Origin: Parvimonas sp015257355
GTDB taxonomy: Bacteria; Bacillota; Clostridia; Tissierellales; Peptoniphilaceae
Strand: one strand, 5' to 3'
NCBI RefSeq assembly: GCF_050262165.1
Contig: NZ_CP189844.1
DNA length: 64,000 nucleotides
Shown here: in pieces, positions 25,682-34,688 of the stretch
Layout: every line of letters begins with the position of its first letter
Position numbering within the stretch: position 1 is the first letter of the stretch
Position numbers and translations under genes: made by a program
The notes under the pieces: generated by a model
Database searches by the model: none
What the model was told of the DNA's origin: nothing
What the model saw: the letters and a program-made list of their open reading frames with translations, nothing else

Positions 25682-28030
25682 ATGAGTAATATAAAGTTTA
25701 ATATTGAAGAAAAATTAAATAGACCAGTAATAGCTCTTAGAGGGCTTTGGATTTATCCATACTCAGTTGTTCATTTTGATGCTGGTAGAAAAAAGTCTAT
25801 AGATGCAATAGAGTCTGCTTTAAAAAAAGATTCAATTTTAGTTGCTTTTACACAAAAGGATATTAGGACAGAAGATCCTAAGTCTGAAGATTTATATGAA
25901 ATGGGAACTGTTGTTATCGTTAAACAAATTTTAAAAATGAATAATGGAATTACAAGAGTTTTAGCTGAAGGTATATGTAGATGTAAAGCAAAGAAGATAT
26001 ACGATGATGGGAAATTTTTAACAGCAGATGTTCAAGAATTCTATTATGATGAAGTTTCTGAAGAAGTTGATTCAGAATTATCAACTTTAAGAAATATGGT
26101 AGAAGTAGCATTTCAAGAATATACTGCAAAGAAAAGACATTTAGATGTTGATACTGAAGTAAGTGTTCAAAATTCTTCAAATATGGACAAGTTTACAAAT
26201 AATGTAGCTAGTTATATTATGAGATTAACAGATGATGAACATTACGAAAACTTTAAGATTTTTGATATGAGAGAAAGACTTGAAAAGTTGTATGAAACTT
26301 TACAAAACTCTATTGAATTATCATTTCTTGAAGAGAGTTTGTCTAGAAAAGTGTCTTCAAGATTAAATAAAAATCAAAGAGAATATTATTTAAGAGAACA
26401 ACTTAATATAATAAAAGAAGAACTTGGAGATGGTGAGGACCTTAGCTCTGAATTGGATGAGTATGCAAATACTATAATGAGTTTTGGATTTGATGAGAAC
26501 ATTGAAGAAATGTTATTTAAAGAAATTAGAAAACTTTCTGAAATTCCATCAGGTTCTCCTGAGGGAAATGTAATAAGAAGTTATCTTGATAAAATAGTTT
26601 CACTACCATGGAAAAAATCAAAAAAAGAAAAATTAGATGTAGCATATACTAGAAAAGTATTAGACAAAGAACATTTTGGACTTAAAGATGTTAAGGACAG
26701 AATTGTTGAGTCAATAGCTTTAAGAAAGATATCAAATAATCAAAAGGGTTCAATTATATGTTTAGTAGGGCCTCCAGGTGTAGGTAAAACGTCAATTGCT
26801 AGATCAATAGCTAAGTCCTTAAATAGAGAATTTGTTTCTATGCGTCTAGGAGGACTTCATGATGAAAGTGAAATAAGAGGACATAGAAGAACATATGTAG
26901 GAGCAATGCCTGGGAAGATATTAACTCTTTTAGAACAATGTAAGGTTAATAATCCTGTAATGTTACTTGATGAGATAGATAAAGTTTCTAATGATTTTAG
27001 AGGGGATCCTTCTAGTGCTCTACTAGAGGTTTTAGATCCTGAACAAAATAATAAATTTACAGATAATTATATAAATATCCCTTTTGATCTTTCAAAAGTT
27101 ATGTTTATAACAACTGCAAATACAACTTCTACAATTCCATCACCTTTACTTGATAGAATGGAAGTTATTCCGGTTTCTAGCTATACTTATGACGAAAAAG
27201 AAAAAATAGCTATTAATCATTTAATTCCAAAAGAATTTAAAACTTTTTCAATTAATAAAAAAATGCTAGATATAAAACCAGAAGCGGTTAGAGATATAAT
27301 TAGATATTATACTAGAGAATCTGGTGTTAGAAATTTAGAAAGAATGATAGAAAAAATTATAAGAAAAGCAGCTGTCATTTTGGTTTCTAAGGATAGTAAA
27401 AAAGTAACTGTTAGTTCAAAAAATCTAGTTGATTTCTTAGGAAAAAGGAGATTTCATGATGATGTTCTTGAAAAAGAAGATAGAGTTGGATTGGTAAATG
27501 GTTTAGCATGGACAGAAGTCGGAGGAGAACTTTTAACAATTGAAACTGATATTGTTAATGGTACTGGAAAAATTCAACTAACCGGACAACTTGGTGATGT
27601 TATGAAAGAATCTGCTATGACTGCAATTTCTTTTGTTAGAAGTAAGGCTGAGAAATTTAATATTGATGAAAATTTCTATAAGGAAAAAGATATTCATATC
27701 CATGTTCCAGAAGGAGCTGTTCCTAAAGATGGTCCTTCAGCAGGAATAACAATGACAACAGCTATAGTTAGTGCTCTAACAAATAGGAAAGTAAACAGAC
27801 AGTTTGCAATGACAGGGGAAGTTACTTTAAGAGGTAGAGTTTTAGCTATAGGAGGTCTTAAAGAAAAGATACTTGCAGCTAATAGATATGGAATAAAAAA
27901 TATAATAATTCCAAAAGAAAATGAAGTGGATATTGATGAAATTCCTGAAGAAATTAGAGAAACATTGAATATATATACTGTTTCAGATGTTTGTGAAGTA
28001 TTAGATTTAGTTTTAGAAAAAGAGGTGTAA
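25682..28030 (+). CDS. lon: ATP-dependent protease Lon
   Basis: 782 aa LonA type. The N-terminal substrate domain (about 1-210) is followed by a coiled region, AAA+ domain with Walker A GPPGVGKT (363-370) and LLDEIDK, and the C-terminal protease domain with the Ser-Lys dyad: Ser686 in KDGPSAG and Lys729 in GGLKEK. It degrades misfolded and regulatory proteins in the cytoplasm. Starts 13 bp after clpX with a modest ribosome site AAAGGAAAAA. The GTG start of ysxC follows immediately. Confidence 0.96.
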   Translation: MSNIKFNIEEKLNRPVIALRGLWIYPYSVVHFDAGRKKSIDAIESALKKDSILVAFTQKDIRTEDPKSEDLYEMGTVVIVKQILKMNNGITRVLAEGICRCKAKKIYDDGKFLTADVQEFYYDEVSEEVDSELSTLRNMVEVAFQEYTAKKRHLDVDTEVSVQNSSNMDKFTNNVASYIMRLTDDEHYENFKIFDMRERLEKLYETLQNSIELSFLEESLSRKVSSRLNKNQREYYLREQLNIIKEELGDGEDLSSELDEYANTIMSFGFDENIEEMLFKEIRKLSEIPSGSPEGNVIRSYLDKIVSLPWKKSKKEKLDVAYTRKVLDKEHFGLKDVKDRIVESIALRKISNNQKGSIICLVGPPGVGKTSIARSIAKSLNREFVSMRLGGLHDESEIRGHRRTYVGAMPGKILTLLEQCKVNNPVMLLDEIDKVSNDFRGDPSSALLEVLDPEQNNKFTDNYINIPFDLSKVMFITTANTTSTIPSPLLDRMEVIPVSSYTYDEKEKIAINHLIPKEFKTFSINKKMLDIKPEAVRDIIRYYTRESGVRNLERMIEKIIRKAAVILVSKDSKKVTVSSKNLVDFLGKRRFHDDVLEKEDRVGLVNGLAWTEVGGELLTIETDIVNGTGKIQLTGQLGDVMKESAMTAISFVRSKAEKFNIDENFYKEKDIHIHVPEGAVPKDGPSAGITMTTAIVSALTNRKVNRQFAMTGEVTLRGRVLAIGGLKEKILAANRYGIKNIIIPKENEVDIDEIPEEIRETLNIYTVSDVCEVLDLVLEKEV

Positions 28031-28031
28031 A

Positions 28032-28619
28032 GTGAAAATAATCTCAAGTGAATTAGAGCAAATTGCCGCGATTGTTTCACAGTATCCTAATTCAGATTTA
28101 AAAGAAGTTGCCTTTGCTGGTAGAAGTAATGTGGGCAAGTCAAGTTTTATAAATGCTTTTATAAATAGAAAAAATCTTGCAAGAACCAGTTCTAAGCCTG
28201 GGAAAACTAGAACGGTAAATTTTTATAAAATAAATAATTCATTTAGATTAGTAGATTTACCGGGATATGGATTTGCTCAAGTTTCAAAAAGTGAAAAAGA
28301 AAAATGGGGAGTTATTATAGAAACCTATCTTTCAAATCGAGAAAATTTGTGTGAAGTTATACTTGTAGTTGATATTAGGCATGCCCCGAGTAAAGAAGAT
28401 GTGCTTATGTATAATTGGCTTTTAGAATATGGTTTTACAGGCTATGTTATTGCTACAAAAGCTGACAAAATATCTAAAGGTCAATGGAATAAACATATAA
28501 AAATAATAAAGGATACACTTAATATAAAAGATGGTAGTTTGATTTTACCATTTAGTTCGGATTCTAAAGTTAATTTGGAAATGATTCATCAAAAAATAGA
28601 AGAAATTTTAATGGAATAA
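28032..28619 (+). CDS. ysxC: Ribosome biogenesis GTP-binding protein YsxC/EngB
   Basis: 195 aa from GTG 28032, with GAGGTG inside the end of lon 4 nt before. G1 motif GRSNVGKSS (30-38), G3 VDLPGYGFA, G4 TKADK. YsxC helps late assembly of the 50S subunit and is often essential. The lon-ysxC neighbourhood is conserved in Firmicutes, and the genes are translationally coupled here. A terminator ends the cluster. Confidence 0.95.
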   Translation: MKIISSELEQIAAIVSQYPNSDLKEVAFAGRSNVGKSSFINAFINRKNLARTSSKPGKTRTVNFYKINNSFRLVDLPGYGFAQVSKSEKEKWGVIIETYLSNRENLCEVILVVDIRHAPSKEDVLMYNWLLEYGFTGYVIATKADKISKGQWNKHIKIIKDTLNIKDGSLILPFSSDSKVNLEMIHQKIEEILME

Positions 28620-28628
28620 TAAAATTAA

Positions 28629-28662
28629 GGATAGAGATTGTTCAATAGTCTCTATCTTTTTT
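28629..28662 (+). terminator. Terminator of the clp-lon-ysxC cluster
   Basis: GATAGAGA (28630-28637) pairs with TCTCTATC (28649-28656). Inner bases ATTG/CAAT may stack further. A T run follows. Confidence 0.8.
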
Positions 28663-28757
28663 ATTACAACTAATGTTTGTTTTAAGAAAAAAATAATAAA
28701 TTATATTTAATAGTTATTATTTATTTAAATCCAATTAATATAAAATAGTGAAAATTA

Positions 28758-28786
28758 TTGACAAATTAGTCTGTTGTATATATAAT
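28758..28786 (+). promoter_or_regulatory. Perfect consensus promoter of the surface adhesin gene
   Basis: TTGACA (28758-28763), 17-nt spacer, TATAAT (28781-28786): exact match to the sigma-A consensus. The transcript would carry an untranslated leader of about 146 nt before the ATG at 28939. The rest of the 300-bp gap is AT-rich without other recognisable genes. Confidence 0.85.
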
Positions 28787-28938
28787 TAGAGTGACTATCA
28801 AAAAAATTGTTTTTTTGCTACATTTGCATGGGGAAAACTTAGTTTATTTTTTAAAAGATTGATTTCATTAAATTGATACTATTAATTAAACAGAAGCTTA
28901 CAATGCATTTATTAAAAAATTTTTTAGGAGGAGAAGAA

Positions 28939-31356
28939 ATGAAAGAATTTTTAAGAAATTTAAAAAAACCATTATTAACATTTATGTTAATGTTAGCTGT
29001 GTTGCTTCCTATTATTTCTAGTGTATTTATTAATGCAGAGGATAATATTTATGAAGCTTACACAAAGCCAGGTGAATATCCAGCAACTGATCATATTAAG
29101 AATCCAATATATATTAGACCAGAAGGATCAAATGAAAAAGGAATTGTTGGCTATTGTTTTAATGATCATAGATCATTCCCAGAAAGTTTGAATTCACCAA
29201 GAAGAATTAAGTACACTAAAGAGCTTGGAACTGCTGAAAGATTTGAAGAACTTGCTGATACTGAAAGAGTTACTGGTGAGGACCTTTATAATGGATTAGT
29301 AAGAGTTATTTATAATGGATTTCCAAATAATAAATCAGGAATAAAAGAAAAATATGCTTTAACCGATGGACAATTTAGACAAATAACTCAATTTGCTGTT
29401 TGGTACTATACAGATAAGTACAATATGCCTAATAGAGATACGAGTGGAAACAATTATACTCAAAATGAGAAAGATGCATTTAATGATTTAGTTAATAGTA
29501 CAACTGAGATACCTGCAGGATTAAAGCTTGATATTTATAGAAGTAAAAATGCTGATTATCAAAACTTACTAAGTGGTCATTTTCAGGAATCTGAAAAAGT
29601 AGAAGTTGAGTTTAGTAAGGTAAAATTAGGTGGAACAGAATTAGCTGGAGCAAAGATAGAAATCTATAAGGGAACACAAAAAGTAGAAGAATGGACAAGT
29701 GGAGCAACAAGTCATAAAGTTCAACTTGAACCAGGAGAATATAGATTCCATGAAGAAGCAGCACCAGAAGGATTTTTAGCAGTGACAGACTTTACATTTA
29801 CAGTAAAAGCAGATGGAACTGTAACACTTGGAGCAATAGCACAAGGGGAAACAGTAGTAGCAGAGAATGGAAAAGTAACAGTAACTGACAATGCTAAACC
29901 TAACCCACAACCAACAACAAAAGAAGTTGAGTTTAGTAAGGTAAAATTAGGTGGAACAGAATTAGCTGGAGCAAAGATAGAAATCTATAAGGGAACACAA
30001 AAAGTAGAAGAATGGACAAGTGGAGCAACAAGTCATAAAGTTCAACTTGAACCAGGAGAATATAGATTCCATGAAGAAGCAGCACCAGAAGGATTTTTAG
30101 CAGTGACAGACTTTACATTTACAGTAAAAGCAGATGGAACTGTAACACTTGGAGCAATAGCACAAGGGGAAACAGTAGTAGCAGAGAATGGAAAAGTAAC
30201 AGTAACTGACAATGCTAAACCTGACCCACAACCAACAACAAAAGAAGTTGAGTTTAGCAAGGTAAAATTAGGTGGAACAGAATTAGCTGGAGCAAAGATA
30301 GAAATCTATAAGGGAACACAAAAAGTAGAAGAATGGACAAGTGGAGCAACAAGTCATAAAGTTCAACTTGAACCAGGAGAATATAGATTCCATGAAGAAG
30401 CAGCACCAGAAGGATTTTTAGCAGTGACAGACTTTACATTTACAGTAAAAGCAGATGGAACTGTAACACTTGGAGCAATAGCAATAGCACAAGGGGAAAC
30501 AGTAGTAGCAGAAAATGGAAAAGTAACAGTAACTGACAATGCTAAACCTGACCCACAACCAACAACAAAAGAAGTTGAGTTTAGCAAGGTAAAATTAGGT
30601 GGAACAGAATTAGCTGGAGCAAAGATAGAAATCTATAAGGGAACACAAAAAGTAGAAGAATGGACAAGTGGAGCAACAAGTCATAAAGTTCAACTTGAAC
30701 TAGGAGAATATAGATTCCATGAAGAAGCAGCACCAGAAGGATTTTTAGCAGTGACAGACTTTACATTTACAGTAAAAGCAGATGGAACTGTAACACTTGG
30801 AGCAATAGCACAAGGGGAAACAGTAGTAGCAGAAAATGGAAAAGTAACAGTAACTGACAATGCTAAACCTGACCCACAACCAACAACAAAAGAAGTTGAG
30901 TTTAGCAAGGTAAAATTAGGTGGAACAGAATTAGCTGGAGCAAAGATAGAAATCTATAAGGGAACACAAAAAGTAGAAGAATGGACAAGTGGAGCAACAA
31001 GTCATAAAGTTCAACTTGAACCAGGAGAATATAGATTCCATGAAGAAGCAGCACCAGAAGGATTTTTAGCAGTGACAGACTTTACATTTACAGTAAAAGC
31101 AGATGGAACTGTAACACTTGGAGCAATAGCACAAGGGGAAACAGTAGTAGCAGAAAATGGAAAAGTAACAGTAACTGATAATGCTAAACCTAACTTACAA
31201 CCTGGTCCAAAACCTGGTCCAAAACCAGAACCTAATAAACCTAATGTTGAGAAAAATTCAAAATTACCAAAAACAGGAATTACTCAAGTTAGTTCTATAG
31301 TAGTTGCTATTATATCAGGTATTAGTATTATTACTGTAAAAAGAAGAAATAAATAA
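28939..31356 (+). CDS. LPXTG-anchored thioester-domain (TQXA) surface adhesin with five Cna-B-like repeats
   Basis: 805 aa from ATG 28939, chosen for AGGAGGAG upstream and the signal peptide that starts there (basic MKEFLRNLKK, hydrophobic core, cleavage probably after INA near 33). The N-terminal domain has GYCFN (Cys73) and ITQFAVWYYT (Gln151), the Cys-Gln pair of Gram-positive thioester domains, which can bind host surface amines covalently. Residues from 222 are five near-identical units of about 107 aa of Cna-B/prealbumin type; each has a Lys in FSKVKLGG, a Glu in FHEEAAPEGF and an Asn in VTVTDNA, the residues expected for an intramolecular isopeptide bond. A Pro-rich spacer precedes LPKTG (776-780), a membrane helix and KRRNK. 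It should be displayed by sortase as a stalk-like adhesin. No pilin YPK motif was seen, so a pilus shaft role is unlikely. Confidence 0.9.
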   Translation: MKEFLRNLKKPLLTFMLMLAVLLPIISSVFINAEDNIYEAYTKPGEYPATDHIKNPIYIRPEGSNEKGIVGYCFNDHRSFPESLNSPRRIKYTKELGTAERFEELADTERVTGEDLYNGLVRVIYNGFPNNKSGIKEKYALTDGQFRQITQFAVWYYTDKYNMPNRDTSGNNYTQNEKDAFNDLVNSTTEIPAGLKLDIYRSKNADYQNLLSGHFQESEKVEVEFSKVKLGGTELAGAKIEIYKGTQKVEEWTSGATSHKVQLEPGEYRFHEEAAPEGFLAVTDFTFTVKADGTVTLGAIAQGETVVAENGKVTVTDNAKPNPQPTTKEVEFSKVKLGGTELAGAKIEIYKGTQKVEEWTSGATSHKVQLEPGEYRFHEEAAPEGFLAVTDFTFTVKADGTVTLGAIAQGETVVAENGKVTVTDNAKPDPQPTTKEVEFSKVKLGGTELAGAKIEIYKGTQKVEEWTSGATSHKVQLEPGEYRFHEEAAPEGFLAVTDFTFTVKADGTVTLGAIAIAQGETVVAENGKVTVTDNAKPDPQPTTKEVEFSKVKLGGTELAGAKIEIYKGTQKVEEWTSGATSHKVQLELGEYRFHEEAAPEGFLAVTDFTFTVKADGTVTLGAIAQGETVVAENGKVTVTDNAKPDPQPTTKEVEFSKVKLGGTELAGAKIEIYKGTQKVEEWTSGATSHKVQLEPGEYRFHEEAAPEGFLAVTDFTFTVKADGTVTLGAIAQGETVVAENGKVTVTDNAKPNLQPGPKPGPKPEPNKPNVEKNSKLPKTGITQVSSIVVAIISGISIITVKRRNK
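29602..31194 (+). repeat. Five tandem 321-bp repeats in the adhesin gene
   Basis: Units begin at 29602, 29923, 30244, 30571 and 30892 (GAAGTTGAGTTTAG). Spacing is 321 bp, except 327 for unit 3, which has a 6-bp duplication (extra Ile-Ala, giving AIAIAQ) near 30480. Unit 4 has one Pro-to-Leu change (near 30700). Units 1-2 share TTTAGTAAG and AGAGAATGG, units 3-5 share TTTAGCAAG and GAAAATGG. Near-identity at DNA level implies recent duplication or ongoing gene conversion. Copy number is likely to vary among strains and may be mis-assembled from short reads. Confidence 0.95.
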
Positions 31357-31361
31357 TTATT

Positions 31362-31392
31362 AAAAAGTTAGGATTTTTTCCTAACTTTTTTT
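31362..31392 (+). terminator. Terminator of the adhesin gene
   Basis: AAAAAGTTAGGA (31362-31373) pairs with TCCTAACTTTTT (31379-31390), loop of five T, T run after. Confidence 0.88.
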
Positions 31393-31424
31393 GTTAATAA
31401 TCTTTATTATTTTTAAAATATGTA

Positions 31425-31453
31425 TTGAAATATAAATATTATTGTGATACTAT
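31425..31453 (+). promoter_or_regulatory. Promoter of pepC
   Basis: TTGAAA (31425-31430), 17-nt spacer, TACTAT (31448-31453) preceded by TGA. Confidence 0.65.
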
Positions 31454-31492
31454 GATTGTGTTATAAATTTTTAATTATGGAGGGAATATTTT

Positions 31493-32824
31493 ATGATTAC
31501 AAACGAAATGATGAAAAATTTTAAAGAACGTTTTGAAAGTGATTTAACAAGTAAAGTTATTTCAAATGCTATTGCAAAAAACGGTATAGAAGCAAGTTCT
31601 TTAAATAATGATGCTTTAAGATTTCATAATTTTAAGTTTTCTAATAGTGTAAAGAAGGCGTCTATTACAAACCAAAAACAATCTGGACGTTGTTGGATGT
31701 TCTCAGGTTTAAATGTATTAAGATTAAAAGTGATTGAAAAACTTAATCTAAGTGATTTTGAATTTTCACAAGTATATTTATTTTTTATGGATAAAATGGA
31801 AAAATCAAATAACTTTTTAGAAGTAATGATTGAACATATTGACGAACCTATAGGTTCTAGACTTATGGATAGTTTATTATATCTTGGTGCAGATGATGGT
31901 AATTATTTTGAGTGTTTTGATGGTTTAATTTCAAAATATGGAATTGTTCCAAAGTCTGTAATGCCTGAAACTTTTAGTTCTTCTAATTCTAGTGCTTTTG
32001 TTGAACAAATTAATCTTAGACTAAAAAGAACTGCAATGAATATGAGAAAAGCTCATTCAGATGGAGCATCAATTGAAGATTTAAAGAAAATAAAAGAAGA
32101 AACTCTTTATGAAGTTTATAATATATGTACAAAAACTTTAGGAAAACTACCTGAAACTTTTGATTTTGAGTATACTGATAAAGATAATAACTTCCATAAA
32201 GTTAATAATTTAACTCCTAAAAAATTCTATGAAGAATATGTTGGAGATTATTTTACGAATAAAGTCGATTTAATTGAAGATCCTAGAGGTATATATCCAT
32301 ATGGTAAAAAAATAGAATTAAAATATTTTAAATCAGTTAGAGAAGCTAGTCCAGTTGCTTCATTAAATGTTCCTCAAGAAGAAATCAAAAAGGCAATAAT
32401 AGAATCAATAAAGTCTGGAGAAGCAGTGTGGTTTGCTTGTGATGTTATGAAAAACTGTGATAGAAAACTAGGTATAATGGATAAAGACTTATTCAACTAT
32501 GATGAGACTTTAACAGAACTCGGCGAGTTTTCTAGAGCTGATAGAATTGATTATAGATGTACAGATTTAACTCATGCAATGACATTTGTAGGCGTTGATT
32601 TAGATGAAAATGGTAATCCTATTAAATGGCAAGTTGAAAATTCTTGGGGAGATGAACTAGGAGATAAAGGAATTTTTTCAATGAGTGACTCTTGGTTTAA
32701 TAATGAAAACATCTGTGCAATTGTTGATAAAAAATTTGTTGATGAAAAATGGTTAAAAGGTTTAGAAGAAGAATCTATAAAGATTGAACCATGGGAACCA
32801 TATGCAATGATGTTAAGAAGATAA
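31493..32824 (+). CDS. pepC: Aminopeptidase C (bleomycin hydrolase family, C1B)
   Basis: 443 aa papain-fold cysteine aminopeptidase. Active-site Cys67 in QSGRCWMFSG, His361 in THAMTF, Asn383 in VENSWGDE. The C-terminal end EPYAMMLRR is expected to reach into the active site and give the exopeptidase character. It is cytoplasmic, without signal peptide, and releases N-terminal amino acids from peptides, which suits an amino-acid-fermenting organism. Stands next to the oligopeptidase gene pepF. Confidence 0.95.
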   Translation: MITNEMMKNFKERFESDLTSKVISNAIAKNGIEASSLNNDALRFHNFKFSNSVKKASITNQKQSGRCWMFSGLNVLRLKVIEKLNLSDFEFSQVYLFFMDKMEKSNNFLEVMIEHIDEPIGSRLMDSLLYLGADDGNYFECFDGLISKYGIVPKSVMPETFSSSNSSAFVEQINLRLKRTAMNMRKAHSDGASIEDLKKIKEETLYEVYNICTKTLGKLPETFDFEYTDKDNNFHKVNNLTPKKFYEEYVGDYFTNKVDLIEDPRGIYPYGKKIELKYFKSVREASPVASLNVPQEEIKKAIIESIKSGEAVWFACDVMKNCDRKLGIMDKDLFNYDETLTELGEFSRADRIDYRCTDLTHAMTFVGVDLDENGNPIKWQVENSWGDELGDKGIFSMSDSWFNNENICAIVDKKFVDEKWLKGLEEESIKIEPWEPYAMMLRR

Positions 32825-32828
32825 ATTT

Positions 32829-32857
32829 AAAAGGAATTACTAAGTTATTTCTTTTTA
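32829..32857 (+). terminator. Probable imperfect terminator after pepC
   Basis: AAAAGGAA (32829-32836) pairs with TTTCTTTT (32849-32856) with a G-U pair; the inner stem is interrupted. A short T run closes it. Confidence 0.45.
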
Positions 32858-32894
32858 AAAATTATTATTAAAAAAGTTTTTTATATAATAATTA

Positions 32895-32903
32895 TGTTAT
32901 AAT
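32895..32903 (+). promoter_or_regulatory. Extended -10 promoter of pepF
   Basis: TGT-TATAAT (32895-32903), 33 nt before the pepF start. The -35 region is poor. Confidence 0.5.
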
Positions 32904-32935
32904 AGTTTTATAAATTGGATTTGTAGGAGGTAGTT

Positions 32936-34648
32936 ATGACTAAAGAAAATTTAGATTTAAAATTTGAGGACTATAAATATATTCGTCCTGATTTAGAAAA
33001 ATTAATAGCAGATATTAGAGACTTAACTGAAAGACTTGTAAATGCTAAAACAGTTGATGAAGCTATTGAAACTTATAATGAGCTTAATGAATTAACATCA
33101 GATGCAGACAGTATGGTTTCTTTAGCACATATTAAAAATTCAATAGATACTAAAGATGAATTCTATGATAAAGAAATGCAATTCATACAAGAAAATTTTC
33201 CTAAAGTTGAAGAAGTTTCAGTAGAATATATTAGAGAATTTGTAAATAGCAAATTTAGAAAAGAACTTGAAGAAAAGTTTGGTGTATATTTATTTCAAAA
33301 ATATGAAAATTATTTATTGACATTTAATCCTTCAATTATAGAAGACTTAGTAGAAGAAGCAAAGGTTGTTATGGAATATCAAAAACTTTTATCTTCTTGT
33401 TCAAAAGAATGGAATGGAGAACAATTAAATTTAACTCAACTTTCTAAGTATTCTCAAGATAAAGATCCTGATGTTAGAAGAAAAGCTACAAATCTTATTT
33501 CAGAAGTTTATGATGAACAAACTGAAAAATTAGATGAAATTTATGATAAGATTGTTAAGATAAGAGATAGAATGGCTAAAAAGTTAGGCTATAAAAACTT
33601 CGTTGAACTTGGTTATAAAAAAATGGGTAGAGTTGACTACAATGCAAAAGATGTAGAATCCTATAGAAAACAAATTGTAGAAACAATAGTTCCTCTTTGT
33701 AACAAATTAAGAGAAGAACAAAGAAAGAGAATAGGATTAGATAAACTTACTTTCTATGATGAACCAATTTTCTTTAAGTCAGGAAACCCTGCTCCTCATG
33801 GAGAAAAAGATTGGATGCTTGAAAGAGCTGAAAAAATGTACAGCGAATTATCACCAGAAACTAAAGAATTTTTTGATTTTATGAAAAGAAAAAATCTTTT
33901 TGACTTAGATGCAAAGAGTACAAAAGCTGCTGGCGGATATTGTACTTATTTAAGTAATTGGAGAAGTCCATTTATATTTGCTAATTTTAATGGAACAACT
34001 CATGATGTTGAAGTTTTAACTCATGAAGCTGGACATGCATTTCAAGTTTTCTCATCAAGAGATTATATTCCAGAATATACTTGGCCAGGAATGGAATCAG
34101 CAGAAATTCATTCTATGAGTATGGAGTTTTTCACTTGGCCATGGATGGATTTATTCTTTGAAGAAGAAGCTGATAAATTTAGATACAATCATATTACACA
34201 TGCATTGATGTTCTTACCTTATGGAGCTTTAATAGATGAATTCCAACATGTTGTATACGAAAATCCTGAACTTTCTCCAAAAGAAAGACGTGCAAAATAC
34301 AGAGAATTGGAAAAGAAATATTTGCCACATAGAGATTACGATGGAATTAAAGTTCTAGAGGAAGGTGGATTCTGGTTTAGACAAAGACATGTTTATCAAA
34401 TGCCTTTCTATTATATAGATTATACTTTGGCTCAAGTATGTGCTTTCCAATTCTGGAATAAAGATAGGAAAGATCATAAAACAGCATTTGAGGATTATTT
34501 AAGACTATGTAAAACAGGTGGTACAAAGCCATTCTTACAACTTCTTGATGTAGCAAAATTAGAAAATCCATTTATTAATGGAACAATTAAAAAAGCTGTT
34601 GAACCAATAGAAGAATACCTAAATTCTGTTGATGCAAGTAAATTTTAA
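32936..34648 (+). CDS. pepF: Oligoendopeptidase F (M3 family metallopeptidase)
   Basis: 570 aa. Zinc motif HEAGH at 363-367 (His363, Glu364, His367); the third ligand is a Glu in MESAEIHSM (Glu387 or Glu390). All-helical M3 fold with an enclosed channel that admits only short peptides. A cytoplasmic enzyme that cuts oligopeptides and complements PepC next door. AGGAGG lies 5 nt before the ATG. Confidence 0.93.
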   Translation: MTKENLDLKFEDYKYIRPDLEKLIADIRDLTERLVNAKTVDEAIETYNELNELTSDADSMVSLAHIKNSIDTKDEFYDKEMQFIQENFPKVEEVSVEYIREFVNSKFRKELEEKFGVYLFQKYENYLLTFNPSIIEDLVEEAKVVMEYQKLLSSCSKEWNGEQLNLTQLSKYSQDKDPDVRRKATNLISEVYDEQTEKLDEIYDKIVKIRDRMAKKLGYKNFVELGYKKMGRVDYNAKDVESYRKQIVETIVPLCNKLREEQRKRIGLDKLTFYDEPIFFKSGNPAPHGEKDWMLERAEKMYSELSPETKEFFDFMKRKNLFDLDAKSTKAAGGYCTYLSNWRSPFIFANFNGTTHDVEVLTHEAGHAFQVFSSRDYIPEYTWPGMESAEIHSMSMEFFTWPWMDLFFEEEADKFRYNHITHALMFLPYGALIDEFQHVVYENPELSPKERRAKYRELEKKYLPHRDYDGIKVLEEGGFWFRQRHVYQMPFYYIDYTLAQVCAFQFWNKDRKDHKTAFEDYLRLCKTGGTKPFLQLLDVAKLENPFINGTIKKAVEPIEEYLNSVDASKF

Positions 34649-34658
34649 GAGATAAAGC

Positions 34659-34688
34659 AAAAAAACGCTCCAATCGGAGCGTTTTTTT
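34659..34688. terminator. Bidirectional terminator between pepF and purB
   Basis: ACGCTCC (34665-34671) pairs with GGAGCGT (34676-34682), loop AATC, A run on one side and T run on the other. It overlaps the purB stop codon by a few bases. Confidence 0.9.

Noticed and set aside
27694..28080. 128-codon minus-strand ORF over the end of lon
   Set aside because: Opposite to the conserved Lon protease domain and ysxC start; no ribosome site or family pattern.
28663..28938. Small RNA or invertible promoter in the gap before the adhesin gene
   Set aside because: No pair of inverted repeats around the promoter and no terminator before the ATG was found by eye.
30042..30908. Three similar minus-strand ORFs of 72-74 codons
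   Set aside because: They are antisense shadows of the repeat units, without ribosome sites.
29602..31194. Regular repeats as a possible CRISPR or non-coding satellite array
   Set aside because: Units are 321 bp, in frame, with no spacers, and code for Cna-B-like domains.
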